Source of the DNA: Nematostella vectensis
Lineage: Eukaryota > Cnidaria > Anthozoa > Actiniaria > Edwardsiidae
Length of the DNA: 64,000 nucleotides
Assembly: GCF_932526225.1 (NCBI RefSeq)
Contig: NC_064044.1
Location: 873,001 to 937,000 of the forward strand
Direction: 5' to 3'
The number at the start of each line of letters is the position of its first letter. Within the stretch, counting starts at the first letter, position 1. The position numbers were made by a program, and so were the translations under genes. Positions 11,995-22,423 of the stretch are shown in pieces. The notes under the pieces were generated by a model. The model was given only the letters and a program-made list of their open reading frames with translations. It did no database searches and was not told the origin of the DNA.

Positions 11995-13640
11995 GATTAC
12001 TATGCCGATCATTTAATTGCTGCTCTTTAAATGCCTGAAACTCCGCTTTCCCCACCCCACGATCTGCTAGTTTAAAAAGCAGAAAAGTAGTCTGATCTAA
12101 GTATGTTCACAGACGATCACTATTATCTGGCAAGTTTAAGATTTTCATAAAATAATTTCATTATCCCTCTTCAAACACCACGACCGTATCGTCCTCGTCA
12201 ATGCATTATTGTTGTCATCGTTATCATCACATCATTATCATTATCATTTGCATCATCGTCACCCCGTCAAGTAAAACAGGAATGAAACCAGGAAACAATG
12301 GCTTCGGAGCTTGCGAGTTTTAGGTGTTTCAGTTTTGGGGGTTATCTTTGTTCACTAATTGGAGACCGTTAGAAAAATAGGAAGGTGATAGCCACCAGGG
12401 TTCCTAGACGTCAATCAAATACATTATCATGAGCTTCATTTTACGTGGGTACTATAGTAACCGTACTCTCGTGTAATAAAGTAAAAGGGCACAAAACGGA
12501 TCTGTTCCGCAAAATATCTGCTCCGCAGCCCGCTTTTTTTGCTGGATGGGAAAATATTGGACCTCTCGGTTGCTGGGAAAAAAATCGTCCCAAATGGTTC
12601 TGCTCGTCCCGAATGGTTCTGCTGGCAGATTTGTGGAGTCGAACTAGTTGTGCTGGGAATATTTTTGGGGGCGCTGGAGCTTGGGAAAACAATCGTCCCG
12701 ATCGGTTATACGGGTAATGAAATGCCTAACCACTGCTGGCTGGGAAAGAAAGGAATGGTCCCTCCTGGGAAAAGAAAGAGATATTTTTTTCAGCAACTTT
12801 GAAAATGGATATTTTTGGAATCAGAACATATTCAAACGACAAAATATGCCATTCTAACGTGTTTGGTCGTTGTGTGCCATTGAAAGTATTGTACTGTAAA
12901 AGAGGTCTAGTTGGCGTCATCCTACAGTGTTTTGAGTAAAGACTTGATCCAGGACTTGGAATCCAGGCTTTTCAACGTGTATGTTTTTTTGTTCCTTACC
13001 CACCCCTCCCCTTCACTTTTCTAATGGTCCTTTTCTAAAAGGTAGGAGTGGTCCGTTTACCTCTGGAGAAGATACTATCATCACTGACTAATAATCTATG
13101 CAGTGCCTACATTTAATGACGAACTCAGTCCAGTCTATCTGAAGGGTTACATCCGGCAGGGAACAAGCAATTGCACACTAGTCATTTAGCCGTTTGAAAT
13201 ACTAAGCAAGTGATGCTTTATAGACCCCAAAGGAGAAGGTTATACTTAGTCTAAAAACGGACACGCCAGCACGGCTGAACTGAGTTCAACTGGCTCTCGA
13301 ACGCTCTAGACCTTACCCAGGAAAGAGGTCAAGTCTCGACAAGTCTTTCTAGCTTGCTGTTCTATTGACACGCTAAAACTCAACCGTCTCAAGGCTTTTC
13401 TACACTCGACACTCAAGGAAAGTTATGAAGTTGCTCAGAGCGATTGGTGAGATCGTCAGAGGCCTCGTGAACAATGAGCACGGATAGGCACCACAGGAAA
13501 GCCGGAAAATCACAGTGTGACACTGATAGAAAATCCTAACGAGTACCGATTTTGACCCCTAAAAAATACGACGAGCATCCCAATCAGGTCGACATGGGAA
13601 GAACCCCCTCTCCCCCTCCCTGGATCAAGCTACTGTAACG
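11995..13640. other. 3' UTR and intergenic DNA with degenerate repeats
   Basis: Holds an (ATC/ATT)-rich patch near 12210-12260, AATAAA at 12475-12480, and from about 12530 to 12780 a degenerate series of GCTGGGAAAA and TCGTCCC motifs without clear unit length. The inverted partner of the 7548 repeat lies at about 12950-13030. No supported exon. Confidence 0.5.
12950..13030 (-). repeat. Inverted partner of the dispersed repeat at 7548
   Basis: On the minus strand it reads CCATTAGAAAAGTGAAGGGG then AGGGGTGGGTAAGGAAC, matching 7548-7625 over roughly 70 bases with few differences. Confidence 0.7.
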
Positions 13641-14689
13641 ATGGAAAAAGACGTGAAAAACGACGTTCTAAATCAATCCGAGGACCGTATAAATTGTCTT
13701 GAAGTCAAAGTTATCAGGGAAGATAAACCCACCAAGTTCAGGGTAATACTCTTGGAAAGACTTCACAGAGCCTTGTTTGCACGTAGCCACGCGAAGGATG
13801 GCGCGCGAGCCGGGTTGGTGTGTTGAATAATATCATGATATTCGGCTGCTCTCAAACCTACGGAGTCATGTTCCCTGTTCTACTCGAGGAGTTCGGAGAG
13901 AGTAAAGTTAAGTAAAGTTAGGTAAAGTTTCACATTATTAGTGTTTTCTTACGATATGAACGACAACAACCTTTTATTTACCTCTAGGCTTACACACATT
14001 CTTTTTAAATGAAAGGGTACTTGCATCTTAAAACTGAAGATTAAACAAGTGTGTCTAACGAATGTGTTTAGTCTAACTTTTATCGATGATTTTGATATTC
14101 GACGGATTGGTTAAACGACAGGAGACAAAGCAGTTTATTTTCTATCATTCAGTTCTTGGGAGAAACGAAGCTTTCGTCTACTCCTTGTCTTTAATCATTT
14201 TCCCTATAGTAAGGTCACATTTGAACAGCGCCAATGCAAAGAAACAAAAGAAAGCGCTGCCGGTGAACTTCTCACACATTTCAAAAACTGTAGAGAAAAG
14301 TAGACCCATGTCATCTCATAAAACGAAATAGCCAAACATTATCTAACCACATGTTTTACACGGTAATCATCTGATCATTTTATACACATTGAAAATATTA
14401 CTCTCGGGGTCTCCCAATGGCACGAGGAATAAAGTTTGTTAGTCTTAAATTTTGATAATAAACCAGGAAATTCCCTCTGATTTGGACTGAAATGTGACTT
14501 GATTTGTGACGCGCTCTGGTGAAGTCATGTTGCGTGATCTCAGCCCTACTACCCCGTGGCGCGCGAAGATCCCTCGATGCGCACGCACATGCTCAGGCCG
14601 AAACGTGACTTATAAAAAATACCCATTCACAATTGCGACTTCAAACAGGCCAAGGTAAGAATTCCAACTCTCATGCACGTTCGACTGTG

Positions 14690-15572
14690 CACGTAACGCA
14701 CTCTCGTCGATACTTTTCCACACCCTGCACGTAACGCACTCTCATCGATTCTTTTCCACACCGTGCACGTAACGCACTCTCATCGATTCTTTTCCACACC
14801 GTGCACGTAACGCACTCTCATCGATTCTTTTCCACACTGTGCACGTAACGCACTCTCATCGATTCTTTTCCACACTGTGCACGTAACGCACTCTCATCGA
14901 TTCTTTTCCACACTGTGCACGTAACGCACTCTCGCCGATTCTTTTCCACACTGTGCACGTAACGCACTCTCATCGATTCTTTTCCACACTGTGCACGTAA
15001 CGCACTCTCGTCGATTCTTTTCCACACCCTGCACGTAACGCACTCTCATCGGTTCTTTTCCACACCCTGCACGTAACGCACTCTCGTCGATTTTTTTCCA
15101 CACCGTGCACGTAACGCACTCTCATCGATTCTTATCCACACCGTGCACGTAACGCACTCTCGTCGATTCTTTTCCACGCCTTGCACGTAACGCACTCTCA
15201 TCGATTCTTTTCCACACTGTGCACGTAACGCACTCTCGTCGATTCTTTTCCACACTGTGCACGTAACGCACTCTCGTCGATTCTTTTCCACACCGTGCAC
15301 GTAACGCACTCTCACCGATTCTTTTTCACACTGTGCACGTAACGCACTCTCGTCGATTCTTTTCCACATTGTGCACGTAACGCACTCTCATCGATTCTAT
15401 TCAACGCCGTGCACGTAACGCATCACTCTCATCGATTCTTTTCTACACTTGCACGTAACGCACTCTCGTCGATTCTTTTCCACACCGTGCACGTAACGCA
15501 CTCTCGTCGATTCTTTTCCACGCCTTGCACGTAACGTATCACTCTCATCGATTCTTTTCCACACCCTGCATC
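14690..15572. repeat. 38-bp minisatellite, about 23 copies
   Basis: The unit begins GCACGTAACGCACTCTCATC and continues GATTCTTTTCCACACCGT. It lies in intron 1 of the transporter pseudogene. Minus-strand frames through it read as repetitive peptides, an effect of three-unit (114 bp) periodicity, not genes. Confidence 0.97.
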
Positions 15573-15849
15573 GTGCACCTCGTTCTTTTATAAGATTTTT
15601 TGAACACACCCTGCAAGACTAAATCTCTTGATGACTTTCATCAACTCTCTCTGTTTAATCAAGGCATTTTACAGCGTCAAAAAGTCAGCATAGATAAGGG
15701 GGCTTGCGCTAATAGATCACGTGACTGTTTGGGTGGCAAACGCTTAACGCGCACTCAGGCTTTCAGTGACAAAATAACAGCAACAAAAAGCAACTTAATC
15801 GGCGCTTATGACAAATGTCAGAATTGTTTTTTTTCAGAGGGGGTTTAGT

Positions 15850-15925
15850 TTCATAAGGATTTTATTTTTTCGTTGTTATTAAGGATTTTTTTCATTCAAG
15901 GATTTTATTTTTCGTTGTTATTGGT
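15850..15925. repeat. Short direct duplication
   Basis: AAGGATTTTATTTTT(T)CGTTGTTATT occurs twice, at about 15856 and 15898, with an intermediate AAGGATTTTTTTC. Confidence 0.7.
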
Positions 15926-17238
15926 GTGACTGGCGCAGTCATTTCTGTGATTATTTTGATTTGAATTTGCCACACAGAAAGGTCATGTGATCTCTTGGCG
16001 CAATTTCCCTGTTTTTCAGTGCAGTACCATGTAGTACATTGTGGTACTTAGCATTGAATTACCTTAATGAAAAATAAATCTGCCTGCTTCGCCAGTCTCT
16101 ATTCTATATCTCTCTCGTCTTAAGCGTGGGTGGGTTCCTTGGCGATGTCCCTCACAATGGCCTTCTCCCCCCTGGCAGCTGCCCTCGTCAAGCGGTTTGG
16201 GGCACGCGTTGTTGGCATCTCCGGGGGGGTCACGGCAGCTATCGGCCTCTTCGCCACGTCCCAAGTCCCCACCCTTCGTCACATGTACGTGGCGTACAGT
16301 GTGGTGCTCGGCGCGGGATCATCTTGCGCGTACCTCCCCGGATACAACTTGATCCCGCGATACTTCTCAAGGAATCTAGCCCTAGCGACGGGAGTCATGC
16401 AGGGGGGGGGGGGGGGGGTCAAGCATCGCGATTTTTGCACTGAGCCCCATCAACCAAGTTCTTCTAGAAAAGCTGGGCTGGCAACAGACGTTCCTAGTCC
16501 TTGGGGGTTCCTCTGCGTGGTGGCGGTGTTGGCAGGAGTATTTTACGGTCCCAACGGCAAAGATGAAGCACAATGCAAGGGAGGGCCAAGGCCAAATGAC
16601 TCTAATGGACCCCCCCCCCTGTGGAAAAACACCAGGCTGTACGTCTACTGCGCATGCTCGTTTCTATTACAGTTCGGGAATACGATACCGCTGGTTCACC
16701 TAGTGTGGACTTCACTTCCGCGTTAACAGTTAGCAAGCATCTTGTAACCTTTGCTGTCACACTTGATCATATCAAGCGGTTCTTTACCTTTTTTTATTTT
16801 TTTGACGCCGAGTGTCATAATGTCGTTGTTTTTCAGGGTCGCTACGCCCAGGAGCTCACCATCACACCTAGACAATCGGCTAGCCTGTACATCGGCTTCG
16901 GTATCGGATCAACTATCGGACGGGTAATGTCCGGCCGACTTTTTGCCTTCATTAACCCAGTGTACGCGGTTGCATTTGCAACGCTTCTTGAAGAACATCT
17001 ACAGCGCTAGTGTTTCTTGCCACAGGCTCCCCGGCATTATTGGCTTATTACTGCGTTGATGGCCTAGTGGATGGCATATTTGTCAGCGGTATTACTGTCC
17101 GGGTTTGAATGCGCATGCCCGAGACAGAAGGCGATGGCCAGTGGGATTGCGTTGTCAACGATGTCTCTAGCGTTCGCAAGTGGCCCACCGTTTGCAGGTA
17201 GAGAAGTAAACACGATGAAATACAGTAACTCTATGCGT

Positions 17239-17340
17239 GATCCGTTAGCTTACGTGTAGCTGCTGACTCGCGAAAATATACTGTCGGAGGTCGAGAGGTT
17301 ATTTTCGCGAGTCAGCGGCTACACGTTGGCTAGTGATCCG
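17239..17340. repeat. Long imperfect inverted repeat (about 40-bp arms)
   Basis: Left arm 17239-17279 (TGATCCGTTAGC...CGAAAATA) is matched in reverse complement by 17301-17340, with a core CTGACTCGCGAAAAT identical in both arms. The spacer is about 20 bases. It lies in the last intron of the transporter pseudogene and may be a tiny MITE or a folded RNA. Confidence 0.8.
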
Positions 17341-17844
17341 TACGATTGGCATCGCGCTAGAATGGTCGCAGATTTAGATCCCACATGAATCTAAACTGTG
17401 TAAAGCACTTTGTTCGAGTTGAAGTCGCCCTGCAGTTTATTGCCGATGACGTTTAACTGAGAAAACCGGCTATTCCATGCTGGGGAGTCCTAACAAGGAC
17501 GAAACAGCTGTCCATGGTTCCCTAACTTCACGGGTAACTGTGCTGTCGTCCAGTCTTGGCCCGACTGGTGCCAAAGTGTACATGGTAGTGTGCTTGAATA
17601 GCTCTGTAACCCAATGAATCAGATCGGAATGCTCGATTGACTGTCTATTATAACATTGATTTATTCTGTTGTCAGGGTTTCTGGCTGATAAGCACGCCTC
17701 CTATACACCTGTATTCTGTATGGCTGGAATAGTCAGCGCCCTCGGGACACCCGTTATACTCATCACCAGGCTCCAGGCCGGGATGCCACAGGCCCAACAC
17801 AAGGATTTGTAGACATTACTTCTGCTCTTTTGGTCACGGAGAAA

Positions 17845-17866
17845 CCAAGAGAGCATGCTCTCTTGG
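17845..17866. repeat. Perfect 22-bp palindrome
   Basis: CCAAGAGAGC followed by ATGCTCTCTTGG, perfectly self-complementary, 33 bases after the transporter stop codon. Confidence 0.95.
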
Positions 17867-17882
17867 AGAAACTCACTGTCGT

Positions 17883-17903
17883 GTAGCCTTTCCGAAAGGC
17901 TAC
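17883..17903. repeat. 21-base hairpin, 10-bp arms
   Basis: GTAGCCTTTC, a single C, then GAAAGGCTAC: perfect arms around one base. It lies 17 bases after the previous palindrome. Confidence 0.95.
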
Positions 17904-18841
17904 TCCGGCATCCTTAGCTCTGGAAATAGGGCACTAGGTCCATCTAGAAACTTTTTCTTTTCAAATATTTACATAAAATTTTACTGTCTTATTAACTACC
18001 AACGAAGGGGTCAACCGGACTAGTGCAGTACTTTTCACCATTTGAAGGTTATTTTTTTATTGTAAAATTGTAAGAAAGACTAAATTCACCTTTATTTGTG
18101 TAAGCAGCTGCAGCTAGTAAAGGAAGGGAAAACAGGCGAAATTTAGCATGATTTCTTGAGTAAATCCTCAAATAGTCTCACCACAGGCGCCCCAAGTTCA
18201 GTGGTCTTCTCGTATGAAACCGCTTCGATACTAAAGTTTAGATATGGACAAAGAAACGTACTAAAAATAAAAGAATTATTGGGGATTTTGGTGTATAATA
18301 AAGGCTCAAGTCTTACAAGAACTCTCTGTGTCGTTTTTCCATTTTTTCCATTTGAGCCGTTTTAGGAGTTCAGAGGAGGGTCCGCCAATAACTCGTATCC
18401 CGGAGGGGTAGGCAGCTAGCTAAAAACAGATCGCCAAAAAAACTGAGAATTCGCTAGCCAGTTGTTGGGAAAATATCCAATCCATCGGCAAAATGTTCAC
18501 GCAAGGCGATGCAGCAACTCATATTCTTTCATTTAAGCCATCGCTACCACGAAAAGACGCACGCAACATGGAGAAATATTAAAATATTGTTACCTCTTCC
18601 GAAACTTGCATTCGTATCAAACACTCAGCAACCTCGCCTCCACGAAATTGCTCTTTCCCTGGTGGGGACGGTAACTTACCATGGGCGTAATGTTGTTTGT
18701 CACGATGTCAACATTCAAACGTCCCCACCAGGGATGTCCATATGTAAACTTTATCATCGAAGCGGTTTCATACTGAACTTAGGGCGCCTGAGGTCTCACA
18801 AGTCTTACTGAATGGCCGTTGAGTGAAGCGTTCACATCAAA
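17904..18841. other. Intergenic DNA with a 15-bp inverted repeat
   Basis: TCCCTGGTGGGGACG at 18656-18670 is repeated as its exact reverse complement at 18720-18734. No exon recognised. Confidence 0.5.
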
Positions 18842-18905
18842 TTCCAATCTCATTCCCAGAGCCCACTACCTTTATGCCAGCGGTAAGATACAATGCTCTG
18901 GGATA
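18842..18905 (+). repeat. Dispersed repeat containing CTCATTCCCAGAGCC
   Basis: This ~64-base stretch is matched in reverse complement at about 19793-19858 and, partly, at about 19735-19775. The copies flank the helicase-like fragment. Confidence 0.75.
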
Positions 18906-19249
18906 ATCAATTTCTAGGGCGATTCTTATTGGCTCTCGAGCTTGCTTCATTGAGCATGCGCAAATAAAACGACAGTGAATAGAACAATGGAAAAGCTTCA
19001 CGACGCCTGTCACACATTCTGTCATTACTAGTGAGATCTGTTTTGAAAATGAAATTGCAAAGAAAACTCCCACAAACCAGCGTATACATTTAAAACCAAA
19101 TTTTATTATTGCTGCTACAAACTTTCAGTACCTTACGACAATCAATTGTAGCTTTTTGGGTCTTACAATATAAGAGGGAGGCCTTTTGGGAAGCCTATGG
19201 GAAATAACGGGAAATGTAGAAACCTGCGAAGTCATAATATAAATGCCGG

Positions 19250-19729
19250 TCATGTTCTCGGCGAAATAACTCTTTGAAAGAGTTCTGCGGTATGTGTCGG
19301 CTCTTCGACAATAGACAACGCGAAGGCAATATAATAAAATCCCCGTCCGTTAACAACTACTTCGAGACGGGCAAATGTAATTTTTACATCGTGAAGCGAT
19401 GGAATCCTCACATGCCTGGGCACAGAAATAATGCGTGAGCAAAGCTTTTCAATCTTGTCCTCCATTGAGGAATTCAAGGGCGCAATCAGTAAAATAATTG
19501 AGCAGGATTTACGCTCTCTTTGAGACACAAACAAATCGTGGGCGAATCCAATCACTTCGTGAATTAGGAATGCTTTACCATTACCGGTTGCCAACATCAT
19601 ATTGTATTCACCAAAACCATCCTTTCTGTAAACGAGGACTGACTTCAAAATCTGGGATTGAATTTCTTTCAGCGTAAAATCTTTTCCTAATTTGTCAAGT
19701 TCGAAGTATTGGATCGATCAGTGAAAGAG
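19250..19729 (-). pseudogene. RecQ-like helicase fragment
   Basis: On the minus strand an open frame includes KLGKDFTLKEIQSQILKSVL, MMLATGNGKAFLIHEV and SIILLIAPLNSSMEDKIEKL. These align by eye with the N-terminal part of RecQ-family helicases: the Q-motif region, Walker A (normally GxGKS/T, here GNGKA) and motif Ia (normally ISPLxSLMxDQ). The Walker A threonine/serine is replaced by alanine and only about 160 codons remain, so this is probably an inactive relic, perhaps of a helicase-bearing mobile element. There is no normal ATG near the N-terminal end. The C-terminal half is unrecognised. Confidence 0.45.
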
Positions 19730-19734
19730 ATCAC

Positions 19735-19860
19735 CTCTGGCATAAAGGTAGTGGGCTCTGGGAACGAGACTGCTTCTGTTGGTTAAAAAATGACTATCCC
19801 AGAGCCTTGTACCTTGCCGCTGGCACAAAGGTACGTAGGCTCTGGGAATGAGATTGATCA
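19735..19860 (-). repeat. Two copies of the CCCAGAGCC dispersed repeat
   Basis: Two tandem, partly degraded copies in the opposite orientation to 18842-18905; each contains GGCTCTGGGAA preceded by a GGTA-containing motif. Confidence 0.7.
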
Positions 19861-19974
19861 AATTCCCACCGAAACGTACCATGTGACTTTCCTCGCTTCT
19901 GGTTGGCGAGCATGATCGGGTCATCTATCCTTCCACTTTATTGGCTAAAAACTACTTGAATGAAATAAAACAGG

Positions 19975-20465
19975 TTTTAGGAATCTACCACTATAATGTC
20001 ACAGGTTTTTTCACGGGTTTCTTGCTCAAAAATTTCAAAGGTTTTTCTTTAGAATTTTCCTCTCTTATTTCACAGGGTTTTTTTTCACAGGAAATGTCAA
20101 GTTATTATTTCACAGGTTTTAAATCATAGGTTTTTTCACAGGTTTATTCAACAGGAATATAACACTACAATTTCACGGGTTTTTCACAGGAATTCACGAC
20201 CTATGACTTCACAGGTTTTTTTCACAGAATTTTTCACAGGTCTTTTAATTTTTCAGTGGCTTTTCGTTTTTGCAGTGGTTTAGGAATTCACAGGTTTTAT
20301 CACAGGTCGCTTTTCATAAATTTAGAAATTCCGGAAGTATTTCACAGGTTTTTCGCTGAGATCAGATCTTCCTGAAAAACTGGAAAATTCAAGGTTTTTT
20401 TTTTTTTCACAGGTTGTCTCAATTCACAGTTTTTTTTTTTTTTCAAAGGAAAATCACAGGTCTCT
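19975..20465 (+). repeat. Cluster of T-run + CACAGG motifs
   Basis: About fifteen copies of TTTTTTCACAGG or close variants (CACGGG, CATAGG, CAACAGG) are scattered with irregular spacing. Each matches the 3' splice-site consensus (pyrimidine run, CAG, G). No gene was found around them. Confidence 0.8.
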
Positions 20466-21010
20466 CTCCAGTAGTGCGCGGTTAATCGATTCAGCCATCA
20501 TTTTATACAAGAGACACAAGAGAGTAGTATACTGTAGATCAAAATATATCATGATTTAAGGGGGAAAGCCTGGTTCGGGAAAACAAAACGTTTGCCTGCG
20601 GTTTGCGGATTTCGAGTTTTCAAAATTCGAGTAAAAATTAAAGGGAGAAACCCCGGACAATTTGAGATATTTCAGTTTAAATTAGAGGGGAGCCTGAAGG
20701 ATATATATATATCTACCATATCCTATTATATATCAGATCATAAAATGTTTTTCTCAATTGTTTATGTACTGCACGTTTATTTTGTGTTGCATTCTGGGTA
20801 GCATTATTTGGTGAAGGTAATACGTTTGTCATGCCTGGCTTTGCTCCGTCAGCAAGGGAAGTTAAGCAGCATATAATTGAGTCGCCCGACGGGTTGACCC
20901 TTGCGTAGTTTATGACTTACATTGCCCTCGAGCTGTAAATACTTCAGAGCGTAGTCGCACGCTTTGATTCAATCCTGGAGTCGAGAAGCTCGCATATTTA
21001 CTCGCTTGTC
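20466..21010. other. AT-rich intergenic DNA and presumed promoter
   Basis: Contains a short (AT)n run near 20701-20712. It probably holds the promoter of the following gene, but no TATA box stands out. Confidence 0.4.
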
Positions 21011-22423
21011 ATGAAGACTCGCATAGATCTTGAGAGCACAGGACGGCTGGAGCGCGTTCGTGCGAAAATCTCGGAGCTTAGACGAAACCTGAGGCTTGCC
21101 GAACACTGTGTTAGCGAGGCGAGGGAAATTTTGAATGCAAGCCTGCGTCCCAGGCCGAGAGACATGCAATGGTCTTACTCAAAGATTTCCCAGCACGATT
21201 TGACGGTAACACCCTTTACTGGTAAAAGTATCCGAAGGGGAGTTGTTCTACCTGATAAGTGTTCTGATAAGAGAGAGCGACTGCAAACGATAAGATCTAA
21301 AGATATTGAGTCTATTTGTTACTCGACACCCTTAACTCGCAAGGCATTCACCACAACACCAGGGGAGGATAGATTGAGAAGGTTAAACAAGCCGCTAACA
21401 TCGCACACTCAATATGATGAGGAAAAGATAGAGAAAAGCATAAAGAAACCACATGGCGGCCTGAGTCTGCGGTCTCTACAAGAAGTTCAAAGTCATTACT
21501 GTAAGGGTCAGGCGTGTTTACAAAAGCATGAATGCGAGGCTGTGGGTGTTAAAACGGCGGAGCTTGGTTCACAAGAATACGAATACGAGGCTAGGGGGGG
21601 CATCTCGGGCACAGGGTGCCCACAAAAAGCACATGGAGGCGAGGCTGGGACGTCAAGTCCGCCACACAAAGACAAGAGCAAGAAAGATGAAAACAGGGAT
21701 GATGCAGGTGTTACTGACGGAATGCACTTGTCCGCCCTTCTTATTGGTGATCTAAATGAAATGACGAGAGAAAGAAGCCACAGTGAGATAGCTCCGTTAT
21801 CAAGCGAAATCCCCGACGACGATGTATCGACACAGTCGCTGGCCCGCCGAAAACTCCGTCGAATGAGTTCTCAGTTACAACTTGTGCGCCGACAGTCGAG
21901 CGACACCATAACGAAGAGTCACGTAATGCAGGGCCGAGTCATCAACGTCATGCATCGGCTTAATAGGGCCAGACAACGCATGCGCGACTCAGGAAGGCGA
22001 GCAGTGGAGCTGCAGGAGGAGCTGCGAGAGCTTCTTTCACGCGCGGGGGAACTGTGGGGTCGAAAGGAGAGGAGGACAGAGGCCAAGAAAGCGCTGAAGG
22101 GACTGGTACGGAGAGCTGGCGTGGCAGAGGAGAGAGCGGGTCGAGTAGAGGAGCGGGAAGGTGAGCTTGAAATGCAGATCATGGAGCTAGAAGATGGGAT
22201 CGAGGCCTATCGCCATAAACAGCGAGTGGTGAATGTGCTGAGTACTGCACGCGAACTAATCGCGTCTCGTCAGGACGCGACCTCACAAACTGCCGAGGGA
22301 AACGCCCTCTTGTGTATGCTCTTGAGGAGGACTAGTCTTAGTAGCCAGGCCTTACCGCAGATGACTGCGATCTCAACGGGAACAGAACGCGAATTAGCCG
22401 CACTTGCCAAGCAACTTATATAG
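21011..22423 (+). CDS. Coiled-coil protein of unknown function, single exon
   Basis: A 470-residue frame from an ATG at 21011 to TAG. I do not recognise a family. Residues about 10-45 (RLERVRAKISELRRNL...) form a short predicted coiled coil. The middle (about 60-270) is polar and low in hydrophobics with several KxxExE stretches. Residues about 275-410 are a long Arg/Glu-rich helix with heptad-like spacing (RVINVMHRLNRARQRMRDS, ELQEELRELLSRAGELWGRK, EEREGELEMQIMELEDG). A more hydrophobic tail ends ELAALAKQLI. No signal peptide or membrane segment. GC content and length of the frame exceed the surrounding DNA, which supports real coding. It could be a cytoskeletal or centrosomal structural protein, but that is a guess from composition. 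Confidence 0.7.
   Translation: MKTRIDLESTGRLERVRAKISELRRNLRLAEHCVSEAREILNASLRPRPRDMQWSYSKISQHDLTVTPFTGKSIRRGVVLPDKCSDKRERLQTIRSKDIESICYSTPLTRKAFTTTPGEDRLRRLNKPLTSHTQYDEEKIEKSIKKPHGGLSLRSLQEVQSHYCKGQACLQKHECEAVGVKTAELGSQEYEYEARGGISGTGCPQKAHGGEAGTSSPPHKDKSKKDENRDDAGVTDGMHLSALLIGDLNEMTRERSHSEIAPLSSEIPDDDVSTQSLARRKLRRMSSQLQLVRRQSSDTITKSHVMQGRVINVMHRLNRARQRMRDSGRRAVELQEELRELLSRAGELWGRKERRTEAKKALKGLVRRAGVAEERAGRVEEREGELEMQIMELEDGIEAYRHKQRVVNVLSTARELIASRQDATSQTAEGNALLCMLLRRTSLSSQALPQMTAISTGTERELAALAKQLI

Larger units (their letters stand above)
13641..17812 (+). pseudogene. Broken SLC16-type monocarboxylate transporter (MFS)
   Basis: Recognisable exons: 13641-13906 (starts MEKDVKND; TM1 with NNIMIFGCSQTYGVMFPVLL and EEFGESK), 16125-about 16702 (GSLAMSLTMAFSPLAAALVK, GAGSSCAYLPGYN, TM6, then YVYCACSFLLQFGNTIPLVH), 16837-about 16990 (RYAQELTITPRQSASLYIGF), about 16991-17197 (LATGSPALLAYYCVDG, SGIALSTMSLAFASGPPFAG) and 17676-17812 (GFLADKHASYTPVF, ending HKDL). 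Order and motifs are those of plasma-membrane proton-linked monocarboxylate transporters. The frame is broken repeatedly: at the GGWGW region near 13800-13830, at a 16+ G run near 16400, again near 16500, near 16990, a TGA at about 17106, and near 17130. Splice sites still look good. Two breaks sit in homopolymers and could be assembly errors, but the others suggest a recently dead copy. About 2.2 kb of intron 1 contains a 38-bp minisatellite. Confidence 0.7.

Noticed and set aside
14818-15609. Minus-strand repeat ORFs reading ESALRAQCGKE
   Set aside because: By-products of the 38-bp minisatellite; frames shift among three peptides within each ORF.
16130-16726. Continuous 198-codon transporter ORF as a real protein
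   Set aside because: Between the G-run and about 16500 the transporter homology is in another frame, so the continuous ORF is a hybrid of true and shifted reading.
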